Notes under the pieces: generated by a model
The model's input: the letters and a program-made list of their open reading frames with translations, nothing else
What the model was told of the DNA's origin: nothing
The model's database searches: none
Translations under genes and position numbers: made by a program
Virus record (IMG/VR): IMGVR_UViG_3300048930_000674
Coordinates: 1-49,995 of that record
Length of the DNA: 49,995 nt
Strand: one strand, 5' to 3'
From: a virus
Shown here: positions 32,298 to 39,048 of the stretch, one piece after another
Numbering within the stretch: the first letter of the stretch is position 1
How the letters are laid out: the number at the start of each line of letters is the position of its first letter

Positions 32298-32399
32298 CGA
32301 TCAGGGTCCTGTCTGTGGGATGGGGTGGCCGTCTCCCCGGCCTGCCACGCCTGTCACCGCCGGCGTTCGCGTCAGCGCGCCCGGGATGGGCGGGTTCGG

Positions 32400-33197
32400 T
32401 CAGGCGGCGCGAGCGCGCATCGTCTTCTCCTCGAAGACGCGTACGCCGGGCAGCACGCAGGCGGTGCCAAGACCGCGCACGTAGGCGCGGAGCTTCAGGT
32501 TGTCGGGCTGGATCAGGGCGAGCAGCTCGGGCCGCTCGGCGATGTGCCTCACCAGCGCATGCAGGTCGACGATCTCGAATTCGATCTTCGAGACGGTCGC
32601 GATCCCCTTGACCTTGGCCACCGGCTCCGGAGCGGCCGGCGCCGCCGTGACGAGTTGCGCAGTCGTGGCGGCTGCTGCGGCCTCCGACTGCGCGCGGATC
32701 GCGGCGGCGCGTGCGAGTTCGGCTGCCTGGGCGTCGCCCTCGGCCTTCAGGCGCTCCGCGGCCGCGGCCTGCTCGGCGGCCTCGCGCTGGCGCGCCGCGG
32801 CCTCCTCCGCAAGACGCGCGCGCTCGATTGCCGCGGCTTCCTCGGCCTTGCGCCGGGCCTCGGCGACGATTCGTGCCTGCTCCTGATCGTACGCGAGCAT
32901 CTTGCCCTTGAGCGTCCGCTCGGCCTCGGCCAGCAGGTCCGACGGCCCTCGGAACAGGTCGTTGATGCGGCGGAGCACCTCGTTCAGCGGCTTCGTCAGG
33001 CCCGTGCGCTGCTCCTCGAGCCTCGCGGCGCGCGCCTTGATCGCGCGCAGCTCCTCGGCGGCGAGCGCGTACTCGTCCGCGTCGGTGATGGGAAGTTCGC
33101 GGATGAACGCGAGCGCGCGCTGCGCGCGGCCGGTGAGGTCCTGCGCGTCGGGCAGGGTGAGAGAGGCGACGGGCGCCAGGATGTCGGGGGCGTTCAT
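32400..33197 (-). CDS. Coiled-coil protein beside the recombination genes
   Basis: A 265-residue protein. Residues about 45-190 are almost continuous Ala/Glu/Arg-rich coiled coil (EEQRTGLTKPLNEVLRRIND, then ARRKAEEAAAIERARLAEEA). The C-terminal 70 residues are globular (VSKIEFEIVDLHALVRHIAE). Such proteins accompany exonuclease/RecT pairs in many phages. It overlaps the exonuclease gene by 4 nt. A structural role in recombination or DNA handling is inferred. Confidence 0.75.
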   Translation of the reverse strand: MNAPDILAPVASLTLPDAQDLTGRAQRALAFIRELPITDADEYALAAEELRAIKARAARLEEQRTGLTKPLNEVLRRINDLFRGPSDLLAEAERTLKGKMLAYDQEQARIVAEARRKAEEAAAIERARLAEEAAARQREAAEQAAAAERLKAEGDAQAAELARAAAIRAQSEAAAAATTAQLVTAAPAAPEPVAKVKGIATVSKIEFEIVDLHALVRHIAERPELLALIQPDNLKLRAYVRGLGTACVLPGVRVFEEKTMRARAA

Positions 33198-33778
33198 GCG
33201 AGGGATTCCGCGTAGCGATAGAGGGTCAGACAGCTGAGAAACACCGACCAGTCGTTCGGGTCGTTGAGGGCGTCGAGCCGGTACGTGCCATCGGGCCGCA
33301 GGCGCAGCGCCGCGCGTCGGGTGACCGCGGGGTTCGACAGCGCGCGCAGGTACGCCGAGGTTTGCGGCCCGGTGGTGATCGGGGTCGCGATCGAGGTCTT
33401 CAGGTCGACGAGCCAGCACTCGCCGTCGATCGCCATCACGCGGTCCAGCGTGCCCGCGTAGCGGTACAGCGGGTCGAACACGCGGCACTCGTTCTCGACG
33501 ACCGTCGCCCGGGTCTCCGCGAGGAACCGCCGGTACGCCTCGAGGTAGGGCGCTACGTCGGCCTCGACGCTCGCCTCGTCCAGATCGTCCTCGTCGTGCA
33601 GCTGCGCCGCGAGGTGCACCCGCCGGCCGAGGTCGGCCTTCGCGGCGAGAACGTCCGGCGGCACCCGCGAGAAATCGACCAGCGGCCACAGGACCGAGGT
33701 CACGCCGGGCACGCGCACGCCGCCAACGCGGTACTCGTGCGCGACCGGATCGAAGGTCAGCATCTCCGGCGCGCCCAT
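33194..33778 (-). CDS. PD-(D/E)XK exonuclease (RecE/Cas4-like)
   Basis: A 194-residue nuclease. The core is GTLDRV (Asp112) followed by CWLVDLKTS (Asp125, Lys127) and a helix with QTSAYLRAL, the layout of PD-(D/E)XK exonucleases. ATG 33776-33778 is taken as the start; an upstream extension would run into RecT. It would resect double-stranded ends to give the single strands loaded by the adjacent RecT. Confidence 0.83.
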   Translation of the reverse strand: MGAPEMLTFDPVAHEYRVGGVRVPGVTSVLWPLVDFSRVPPDVLAAKADLGRRVHLAAQLHDEDDLDEASVEADVAPYLEAYRRFLAETRATVVENECRVFDPLYRYAGTLDRVMAIDGECWLVDLKTSIATPITTGPQTSAYLRALSNPAVTRRAALRLRPDGTYRLDALNDPNDWSVFLSCLTLYRYAESLA

Positions 33779-33779
33779 G

Positions 33780-34688
33780 TCACACCGCCGCGAGGAGCTC
33801 GCCCTTGAGCGCCGCGAACTGCTCGGACGACAGGAGCTCGATCGAGGCGACCTGGAAGCGATCGCAGACGCTCGCCTCCTCGAGGCCGGCGGCGCGCAGC
33901 TTGTTGCGCAGGTAGGCGACCTGGCCGCCGGAGATCGAGCCCGAGCTCGGCGCGCTCGTGGACGCCGGGGCCGGCGGCGTCGACTCCTGCGGCTGATCGG
34001 CGCCACCGGAGACCTCGCCGGTCGCGGCGTCGACCGTCAGCGTGGCCGCAGCAGGCGTACCCTCGCTGCGGCGGCGCGGACCGCGCGGCGGGGGCTGGTC
34101 GACCGGACCCATGTAGCGCTCGGCTGGGACATTGGCTTCCTCGAGCTCGTCGGGCAGGTAGACGCCAAGGATCGCGCCCGGTGCGTACTGGCGCGCCCAG
34201 TACGCGACCTGGCGGTAGCCGAGCTGCTGCGACGGGTGCGTCTGCCACAGTGGCGAGTTCCGGACCTTCACGTCGCCGTTGCGCAGCCACTGCGTCCAGC
34301 GCGGCTCCGTCTCCCCGCGCAGCACCATTCCGACCCTGCAGCGCAGGTCCTGCCCCTCGCCCTGGAACTCGTACTGCGGGGCGCCGACGATCGTGCCGGT
34401 CGCCTGCAGCACCGCGACGATGAGCTGGCCGCTGTAGCTGATGTTCCCGTTGATGAAGTGCGTCTGCTGCGCGACCGCGAACGGGTGCATCCGCCACTGC
34501 GCGGCCTGCATCACGACCGCGAGGCAGTCGCTCGGCTTGCCCTGCAGGTGCTTTGGCACCGTGATCGCCGCCTTCGACATCAGGTCGGCGAACGTGACGA
34601 GTGCGTTGAGTGCCGTCGGGTTCATCAGCACCGCCATCGTCCCGGCGTCAGGTGACTCTGCAGTGGGCGCGATGGAAAGGTCGTTCAT
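33780..34688 (-). CDS. recT: RecT-family single-strand annealing protein
   Basis: A 302-residue protein with GGAG at good distance from ATG 34688. The RecT core is clear: MSKAAITVPKHLQGKPSDCL, AVVMQAAQWRMHPFAVAQ, ISYSGQLIVAVL, then LGYRQVAYWARQYAPGAILG. A Pro/Ser-rich linker leads to a C-terminal helical domain (residues about 245-302). It anneals complementary strands in phage recombination with the downstream exonuclease. Confidence 0.92.
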   Translation of the reverse strand: MNDLSIAPTAESPDAGTMAVLMNPTALNALVTFADLMSKAAITVPKHLQGKPSDCLAVVMQAAQWRMHPFAVAQQTHFINGNISYSGQLIVAVLQATGTIVGAPQYEFQGEGQDLRCRVGMVLRGETEPRWTQWLRNGDVKVRNSPLWQTHPSQQLGYRQVAYWARQYAPGAILGVYLPDELEEANVPAERYMGPVDQPPPRGPRRRSEGTPAAATLTVDAATGEVSGGADQPQESTPPAPASTSAPSSGSISGGQVAYLRNKLRAAGLEEASVCDRFQVASIELLSSEQFAALKGELLAAV

Positions 34689-34728
34689 GAGGGTCTCCAG
34701 GTAGATGGATCGGTTCAGTGCTGCGCGG

Positions 34729-35004
34729 TCAGACCAGCCACCTGCCGTCGAGCCAGTCGGCCACCGCGACCGCGGCGATCGTGGCGAGGAGGATCGCGAT
34801 CAGCGTCGCGCCCAGCAGGATCAGTGCGTCGAGCACTGTCGTCACGGCGTCGATCGGGTCGCGCTCGTCGTTCGCGGCCTGGTCGGACCAGTTCTGCTGG
34901 TAGCGCTGCGCGCGGCCGTCGGCGACGTCGCGCGGGATCTGCAGGCCGGTTCGCCGGTCCATCGACAGCAGGCGCTGTGCGCGCCTCGAGTAAAGCGTGC
35001 TCAT
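34729..35004 (-). CDS. Small membrane protein of the leftward operon
   Basis: A 91-residue protein with one C-terminal membrane helix (VLDALILLGATLIAILLA, continuing TIAAVAVADWL) after a basic and polar N-terminal half. It is coupled to the preceding gene by a 4-nt overlap. Possible superinfection or host-takeover role; nothing specific is recognised. Confidence 0.68.
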   Translation of the reverse strand: MSTLYSRRAQRLLSMDRRTGLQIPRDVADGRAQRYQQNWSDQAANDERDPIDAVTTVLDALILLGATLIAILLATIAAVAVADWLDGRWLV

Positions 35005-35234
35005 CGGGGCACCTCCGTGTGGACGGTCTCGGCCGGCGGGAGCCGGTCGATCGGGAACTCGGCGCCGTGCAGGCGCATCGCGGCGATCACGTCGTCGCGC
35101 ACCTCCCGGTACAGGTCCATGTGGACCGCGAAGCCGGTTCGGCGGTAGTCGGACAGGACACGCTCGGCGAGCACCTGGCTGTTGATCGCCAGCTGCACGA
35201 GCAGGGATCGGTCGATCTCGACGTAGCTGCTCAT
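35001..35234 (-). CDS. Hypothetical leftward early protein
   Basis: A 77-residue protein. ATG 35232-35234 is chosen because GAGGAG lies 8 nt upstream. It contains IDRSLLVQLAINSQVLAERV and a C-terminal Pro-rich end. No family recognised. Confidence 0.65.
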   Translation of the reverse strand: MSSYVEIDRSLLVQLAINSQVLAERVLSDYRRTGFAVHMDLYREVRDDVIAAMRLHGAEFPIDRLPPAETVHTEVPR

Positions 35235-35449
35235 GCGGACCACTCCTCGCGCTCGTTGGCCAGATCCGCCGCGAGCTGCGCGGCGTGCTCGGTCGGGTAG
35301 TTCGCGATCGCGCCGTCGCGAACCAGGTCGTGGCGCACGCCGAGCGCCGGGCTGCGCGAGACGCGCCAGCCGATCACGCGGACGACGATGTGCCCGCCGA
35401 CCCGTTCGGGGACGACGATCGGCGCGGGCTTCCAGGTGTGCGGGCTCAC
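35231..35449 (-). CDS. Hypothetical leftward early protein
   Basis: A 72-residue protein with GTG start 35447-35449 overlapping the previous stop (GTGA). It has VVRVIGWRVSRSPALGVRHD and YPTEHAAQLAADLANEREEW, an alpha/beta pattern seen in small phage proteins. Function unknown. Confidence 0.6.
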   Translation of the reverse strand: MSPHTWKPAPIVVPERVGGHIVVRVIGWRVSRSPALGVRHDLVRDGAIANYPTEHAAQLAADLANEREEWSA

Positions 35450-35652
35450 GGGCACCGCTCCCAGTACTGGCCGTCGTCGAGCTCGCGGTCGGCGTAGTCG
35501 TCGTCGTCGCCGTAGCTCCACTCGGCGTACCCGTCGTCGCCGGCCTCGTCCTCGTCGTCGTCCGCGGCCTCGGGCGTGCGCGGGTCGAGCGGGTCGCCGT
35601 CGCACGCCGGCCAGGACGCCTCGTCCCCGAAACCTGGGACCGGGCCGCTCAC
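35446..35652 (-). CDS. Very acidic small protein (possible DNA mimic)
   Basis: A 68-residue protein with GTG start 35650-35652 (GTGA overlap). Residues about 26-62 are mostly Asp/Glu with Tyr and Trp (EAADDDEDEAGDDGYAEW, then DDDDYADRELDDG). The net charge is strongly negative. DNA-mimic anti-restriction proteins look like this, but so do other small acidic proteins; the function is speculative. Confidence 0.58.
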   Translation of the reverse strand: MSGPVPGFGDEASWPACDGDPLDPRTPEAADDDEDEAGDDGYAEWSYGDDDDYADRELDDGQYWERCP

Positions 35653-35903
35653 GCCGCGCTCCGCATCGCCAGGCCGCCCGAGCCACACAGGGCCTCGAGC
35701 CGGTCGTTCACGGCGCGCAGGCGGCTCACCGCCTTCGCGTGCACCGACTGCCCGTCCACCGCCTTCCAGTCCGGATGCGACAGCACCAGCACCGCCACCG
35801 CGATGTCCGCGCGCAGGCCCTCCAGCGTCTCGCGGTCCGCACCCGCCACAGCAAGTCCACCCTCGACCACCGCTTCCTCCTCGGCCCCGGTGAAGCGGGG
35901 CAT
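35649..35903 (-). CDS. First gene of the PL operon, probably leaderless
   Basis: An 84-residue protein. Its ATG (35901-35903) lies only 6 nt after the PL -10 box, so the message should begin at or next to the start codon. The sequence TCCTCC before it is not a ribosome site. The helical C-terminal half has AVSRLRAVNDRLEALC. No family recognised; its place first in the operon suggests an immediate early role. Confidence 0.65.
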   Translation of the reverse strand: MPRFTGAEEEAVVEGGLAVAGADRETLEGLRADIAVAVLVLSHPDWKAVDGQSVHAKAVSRLRAVNDRLEALCGSGGLAMRSAA

Positions 35904-35909
35904 GGAGGA

Positions 35910-35938
35910 AGATTAGCGAGCGCTATACGTCATGTCAA
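35910..35938 (-). promoter_or_regulatory. PL-like leftward early promoter
   Basis: On the minus strand TTGACA (35933-35938), 17-nt spacer, TAATCT (35910-35915): a near-consensus sigma-70 promoter. Operators flank or cover both boxes. It drives the operon from 35903 down to the integrase. Confidence 0.9.
35914..35925. promoter_or_regulatory. Repressor operator OL1-like
   Basis: TAGCG-AG-CGCTA, a perfect 5-bp dyad inside the PL spacer and overlapping the -10 box. It matches the sites at 37673, 37688 and 37712. Confidence 0.85.
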
Positions 35939-35950
35939 TAGCGGCCGCTA
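35939..35950. promoter_or_regulatory. Repressor operator OL2-like
   Basis: TAGCG-GC-CGCTA directly upstream of the PL -35 box, centred 25 bp from the first operator. Confidence 0.82.
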
Positions 35951-36244
35951 AATTTCGCGACGCGCCCCCGCCCCTCTGTGACCCGCCGGCGTCGCGGGGG
36001 CGGCGGGGGAGAGGTGGACCGATCGGGAAGTGATGAGCGCGGGCGGCTCGAAGGGGCGCGCGCAGGGGTGGCCAACAGGTCGCCGCCGCGGCCAAGCGCT
36101 GAATACCGCCACGGCTCCCGTGATATCGTCACGTTCCAGCGTTCGTCGCGACGTAGCATAGGTTCCTGATGCACTGCATGATCGCGCCGGCCTCACGCAG
36201 GCATCAGTTTTGCCTGCTGCGGCAGAATGATTCGGGGGAAACCA
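35951..36244. other. Non-coding region with several small dyads ahead of the DUF2335 genes
   Basis: No credible gene. Inverted repeats are seen at 36119-36133 (CGTGA-N5-TCACG), 36169-36179 (ATGCACTGCAT) and 36197-36217 (GCAGGC-N9-GCCTGC). None has a T tract. They may be regulatory sites for the rightward gene pair that follows, but no clear -35/-10 pair is evident. Confidence 0.4.
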
Positions 36245-36475
36245 GTGAGCCGCTTGATGCGTATGGTCGCGGGGTTCGCGTTGACTGCGGACGCCTATGC
36301 TCGGCCGCGGCGCTACCCTGCAGCGACGGGTCCGGCCGATGACGCGCGCGCTCTCGCTTCGGATTACCGTGCGGTCGGCGATTCGCTTCGCCGGGCGTTG
36401 AAAGAAAGTGGCTCGGCATACCCGAATCCAGGCGCAGTCGAAGGACGGCGAGCAGTTCGACGTCACCGCGCATGA
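36245..36475 (+). CDS. Small protein paired with the DUF2335 gene
   Basis: A 76-residue protein. GTG 36245 follows GGGGG at 6 nt; an ATG at 36227 lacks a ribosome site. It contains ADDARALASDYRAVGDSLRR, a pattern typical of small phage proteins. The 3' 68 bp overlap the DUF2335 gene in another frame. It lies in the immunity region pointing away from PL, so it may be expressed in the lysogen. Confidence 0.55.
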   Translation: MSRLMRMVAGFALTADAYARPRRYPAATGPADDARALASDYRAVGDSLRRALKESGSAYPNPGAVEGRRAVRRHRA

Positions 36476-36824
36476 ATCGGATAGCCCGCTGTTGCCGGTT
36501 GCGCAGCTCGAGCGGCTACATGGCTTCAGGCCCGACTTGGTCGACTGGGTCATCGAGAACACCCGCGAAGAAGCGGTTGCCAGACGCAAGCGAACTGCCC
36601 GCGTCGATGCCTTTGTCCTGATCGAGCGCGTTGGCGGTCTGGTCGCAGGATTCTTGATCGCGTTCGCCGGGATCGTGGCCGCAGCGTATCTAGCGATCAA
36701 CGGTCAACCTTGGGTGGCGGCGGTGCTCGGAGGCGGTACGTTGGTTTCGATCGTCACTGTGCTCGTGACCGGGCGCAAAGCGCCTGCAGCTCCCGAGCAG
36801 GGCGAGCAGAAGAAGACCAAGTAG
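36408..36824 (+). CDS. DUF2335 family membrane protein
   Basis: A 138-residue protein with GTG start. Residues about 28-60 (LLPVAQLERLHGFRPDLVDW, then VIENTREEAVARRKR) precede two membrane helices (VGGLVAGFLIAFAGIVAAAY and AVLGGGTLVSIVTVLVTG) and a Lys-rich tail. This is the DUF2335 layout. Located beside the repressor on the opposite strand, it is a typical lysogen-expressed cargo gene; superinfection exclusion is a possible role by location only. Confidence 0.8.
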   Translation: MARHTRIQAQSKDGEQFDVTAHESDSPLLPVAQLERLHGFRPDLVDWVIENTREEAVARRKRTARVDAFVLIERVGGLVAGFLIAFAGIVAAAYLAINGQPWVAAVLGGGTLVSIVTVLVTGRKAPAAPEQGEQKKTK

Positions 36825-36849
36825 CGGGTCCGGGCGCTGGAAGTGCCGT

Positions 36850-37662
36850 TCACGCCACCTCGCCCCGCCAGGCGAACACCACGCGCCCGAGCACGGCGAA
36901 CCGGTCGCGCTGGGCTGGCTCGACGCGCTCGGTCTCGTACTCCCGGTTGCTCGAGATCAGCAGCCACGCCCCGTCGGACTTGCGCTGCACGCGCTTGACG
37001 AGGATGTCCTCAGGCCCGCGCAGAAGGTAGATGCCATCCTGCCCGACCGACTGCACGCCGGTGTCGATCACCAGCATGTCGCCGTCGTCGAACGTCGGGC
37101 GCATCGAGTCGCCGAACGCCGTGACCAGCCGCAACGCCTGCAGACTGGTGATCCGCGCCGCCCCCAACTGCCGGCGCAGGTTCTCCTCGTTGACGCGCAC
37201 CAGCGTCACAACCTCGTTGCCGTCGTCCATGCCGCCTCGCCCCATCCTCGGGTACACACCCTCGTGCTTCTGGAGCCACATCTCACCCGGCCGCAGGCTC
37301 TCCAGTTGAGCTTCCTCGCCCGACTCGCCCGGTCGGGCGAGCGCGCCTCGCTCGATCGCAACGACGGCCGCGCCTGAAGGGGTCGGCGACGGGCCGGGGA
37401 TCACCTCGGTGACGGAACGTTCCGCGGCGGCGGCGCTTTCCGTGATCTCGGCAGTGTCGAGCCAGCCGGGGGGCATGTTCAGTGACCGCTCGATGTGGCG
37501 AGCGCTTTCCTCCGTCATGGTCCGAACCCCGGTGAACCACTGACTCACCTGGGAAGGGCTGCGCTTGATCGCGTTCGCGAGAAGGCGTGCATTGCCCTCG
37601 AAGCGTTCGTCGCGGAGTCGCTCGAGACGGGCAAGACGACGCTGTCGAACCTCTGCAGTCAT
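36850..37662 (-). CDS. CI-type phage repressor with S24 peptidase domain
   Basis: A 270-residue repressor. Residues about 24-64 form the XRE DNA-binding domain (NARLLANAIKRSPSQVSQWF). Residues about 150-265 form the S24/LexA-type domain, with Ser186 in AFGDSMRPT and Lys223 in ILVKRVQR as the dyad. I see no Ala-Gly or Cys-Gly dipeptide in the linker before Ser186, the usual self-cleavage site. It should keep the prophage silent by binding the five TAGCG-N2-CGCTA operators at PL and PR. Its ATG lies 6 nt after a TAAACT box, implying a leaderless PRM message. Confidence 0.92.
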   Translation of the reverse strand: MTAEVRQRRLARLERLRDERFEGNARLLANAIKRSPSQVSQWFTGVRTMTEESARHIERSLNMPPGWLDTAEITESAAAAERSVTEVIPGPSPTPSGAAVVAIERGALARPGESGEEAQLESLRPGEMWLQKHEGVYPRMGRGGMDDGNEVVTLVRVNEENLRRQLGAARITSLQALRLVTAFGDSMRPTFDDGDMLVIDTGVQSVGQDGIYLLRGPEDILVKRVQRKSDGAWLLISSNREYETERVEPAQRDRFAVLGRVVFAWRGEVA

Positions 37663-37674
37663 GGGGGGAGTTTA
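37663..37674 (-). promoter_or_regulatory. PRM-like promoter -10 for the repressor gene
   Basis: On the minus strand TAAACT (37669-37674) is followed by six C residues and the repressor ATG. No convincing -35 box is present, as is usual for promoters that need activation. The operator at 37673-37684 overlaps the box, so repressor can control its own synthesis. Confidence 0.6.
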
Positions 37675-37684
37675 GCGATGGCTA
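37673..37684. promoter_or_regulatory. Repressor operator next to PRM
   Basis: TAGCG-AT-GGCTA, one mismatch to the dyad. It overlaps the PRM -10 box; centre 15 bp from the next site. Confidence 0.78.
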
Positions 37685-37687
37685 ACA

Positions 37688-37699
37688 TAGCGAGCGCTT
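37688..37699. promoter_or_regulatory. Repressor operator overlapping the PR -35 box
   Basis: TAGCG-AG-CGCTT, one mismatch. It overlaps the first bases of TTGACG (37698-37703). Confidence 0.8.
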
Positions 37700-37727
37700 G
37701 ACGCGGAGATATAGCGCACGCTAATCT
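37698..37727 (+). promoter_or_regulatory. PR-like rightward early promoter
   Basis: TTGACG (37698-37703), 18-nt spacer, TAATCT (37722-37727). The -10 box is identical to that of PL. The cro ATG follows 10 nt later, leaving a leader of only a few bases. Confidence 0.88.
37712..37723. promoter_or_regulatory. Repressor operator in the PR spacer
   Basis: TAGCG-CA-CGCTA, a perfect dyad overlapping the PR -10 box, in the same relative position as the operator inside PL. Confidence 0.85.
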
Positions 37728-37737
37728 CCGGGCCACG

Positions 37738-38013
37738 ATGCAGCTCTCCGAACACATCAAGCGGAATCCCGGCGCCGGCACGCGCATCGCCAGGGAACTG
37801 GGCGTGAGCCTCTCCTACCTGTCGCAGATGGCTTCCGGTCATCGGCCCATCCCGGTGAAGACCGCAGTGCGGATCGAGGTGCTCACGGATGGCGCGGTGC
37901 CGCGTTGGGACATGCATCCCGACGACTGGCACCGAATCTGGCCGGAGCTGATCGACGCGCCCGGGGCGCCGGCGGTGCCGGCCGAGGGCGAGCGGCAGGA
38001 GAGGGCGGCGTGA
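37738..38013 (+). CDS. Cro/YdaS-like antirepressor
   Basis: A 91-residue protein, divergent from the repressor. Residues about 14-50 (GTRIARELGVSLSYLSQMASG, interrupted after ELG for length) form a helix-turn-helix of the Cro/YdaS type, followed by PIPVKTAVRIEVLTDG. The C-terminus is Pro/Ala/Glu-rich. It is the first gene of the PR operon and should repress PRM to favour lytic growth. Nearly leaderless message, without a Shine-Dalgarno sequence. Confidence 0.83.
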   Translation: MQLSEHIKRNPGAGTRIARELGVSLSYLSQMASGHRPIPVKTAVRIEVLTDGAVPRWDMHPDDWHRIWPELIDAPGAPAVPAEGERQERAA

Positions 38014-38300
38014 GTACCTCCGCGATGAGCGACGGCCTGACCCCCGAGCTGGTTCGAGCGATCGTGCGCGAGGAACTCGCGAGATCGGCGCCGGAGCCGG
38101 TGCGCTGCCCCGAATGCGACCTACCGGTGCCACGGGTCAACTGGGTGATCGGCGGGGCTACGGTGTCGTGCTCCCGGAATGATCCGACCACGCTCGGTCC
38201 GCCTCGTCGAGAAGAGTGCGGGCTCTCGCGAGCGCTGCTCGCTGGAGCGCTATCAGCGTTGGGGAGCGCGTGCCGGGATCGTTCGGAAGGCGAATCGTGA
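38010..38300 (+). CDS. PR-operon protein with VRAIVREEL motif and CPEC ribbon
   Basis: A 96-residue frame starting GTG 38010 (GTGA overlap with cro); ATG 38025 is an alternative. It begins MSDGLTPELVRAIVREELAR and has CPECDLPVPRVNWVIGG. The N-terminus is repeated in the gene at 38487. Its 3' half overlaps an antisense gene (38158-38397), so the extreme C-terminus is uncertain. Confidence 0.6.
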   Translation: MSTSAMSDGLTPELVRAIVREELARSAPEPVRCPECDLPVPRVNWVIGGATVSCSRNDPTTLGPPRREECGLSRALLAGALSALGSACRDRSEGES

Positions 38301-38397
38301 AGTCGACGCACTCGCCCGTGTCGAACGTCGCTTCCATGCGGACCGTCAGGCGTGTGCCGATCGGGTCGATGCTGAGCGTGGTCTTGGCCAGATCCAT
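38158..38397 (-). CDS. Antisense small protein within the PR operon
   Basis: A 79-residue protein with natural composition (MDLAKTTLSIDPIGTRLTVR, then CVDFTIRLPNDPG and LARARTLLDEADRAW). Upstream AAGGGGGCGCCC is shared with the antisense gene at 38689, as is the MDL start. Its mRNA would be complementary to the PR transcript. Function unknown. Confidence 0.6.
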   Translation of the reverse strand: MDLAKTTLSIDPIGTRLTVRMEATFDTGECVDFTIRLPNDPGTRSPTLIALQRAALARARTLLDEADRAWSDHSGSTTP

Positions 38398-38486
38398 GGG
38401 CGCCCCCTTGAGCAGTGGGATGGGTCGGTGGAACTTCCGATCCTACTGCCGCGGCGGGCGCCCGCCCCATGCGCACCGGTGACGCG

Positions 38487-38897
38487 ATGACCGAACCGAT
38501 CACCGCGGACCAGGTGCGAGCGATCGTGCGTGAAGAGCTCGAGGCGGTCGCGTCGCGCGCTGGGTTCAACGTGTCCCGAAGCTTCACGTTCGTCACAATA
38601 GACGAGCTGCGTCGCGCATTCGAGGGCGGCGATCCGGGGTCCGTCACTACGGGCTCGGGGCGTCCCGAAGCGGGGAGCGTCGTGTCGGTCAGCCGCCCCG
38701 CAATGCCTGCAGGTTGGCTCGCAGCAGCGCGACGAGTTGCTCGCCGCGTGCTCGCTGGTCGGCGAGATTCTGGAGTGCTTGTTCTGGCTGTTCGGCCCGA
38801 CTCCCCGGGGGATAGCGAAGACTCGAGCCAGCGATCGCGTCCTTCATCACCTGCAGGAACGACGCGTCCCGATCCGCAGGCTGGGTGCGTGCGATGA
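38487..38897 (+). CDS. PR-operon protein, paralogue of the 38010 gene
   Basis: A 136-residue frame whose first 20 residues (MTEPITADQVRAIVREELEA) repeat those of the 38010 gene. Coding-like sequence continues to about residue 65; beyond about 38690 it runs opposite the antisense gene 38689-38982 and becomes Arg/Ser/Pro-rich, so the functional protein or the ORF end is uncertain. Confidence 0.5.
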   Translation: MTEPITADQVRAIVREELEAVASRAGFNVSRSFTFVTIDELRRAFEGGDPGSVTTGSGRPEAGSVVSVSRPAMPAGWLAAARRVARRVLAGRRDSGVLVLAVRPDSPGDSEDSSQRSRPSSPAGTTRPDPQAGCVR

Positions 38898-38982
38898 GCA
38901 GGGCCACTGCGAGCGTCAGCGTACTGATGGCCGCCGCGAGCGTTCGGTCGGTCTCGTCGTTCATGTCGAGATTCAGGTCCAT
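38689..38982 (-). CDS. Antisense small protein with one membrane helix
   Basis: A 97-residue protein. MDLNLDMNDETDRTL is followed by a hydrophobic helix (AAAISTLTLAVALLIA) and a charged helical C-terminus. AAGGGGCGCCC precedes its ATG, as for the gene at 38158, and the next 45 bp upstream are also similar between the two. Function unknown. Confidence 0.62.
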   Translation of the reverse strand: MDLNLDMNDETDRTLAAAISTLTLAVALLIARTQPADRDASFLQVMKDAIAGSSLRYPPGSRAEQPEQALQNLADQRARGEQLVALLRANLQALRGG

Positions 38983-39048
38983 GGGCGCCCCTTTCGTGCG
39001 GGGAGGGTGGGTGGAGCTTCCATCCTCGCACGGACGTGGGCGCCCGCA

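Noticed and set aside
35978-36169. 63-codon plus-strand frame upstream of the DUF2335 pair
   Set aside because: Gly/Arg-rich from GC tracts, no ribosome site, no coding-like features.
36197-36217. GCAGGC-N9-GCCTGC hairpin as a terminator
   Set aside because: No T tract follows; kept only as a possible regulatory dyad.
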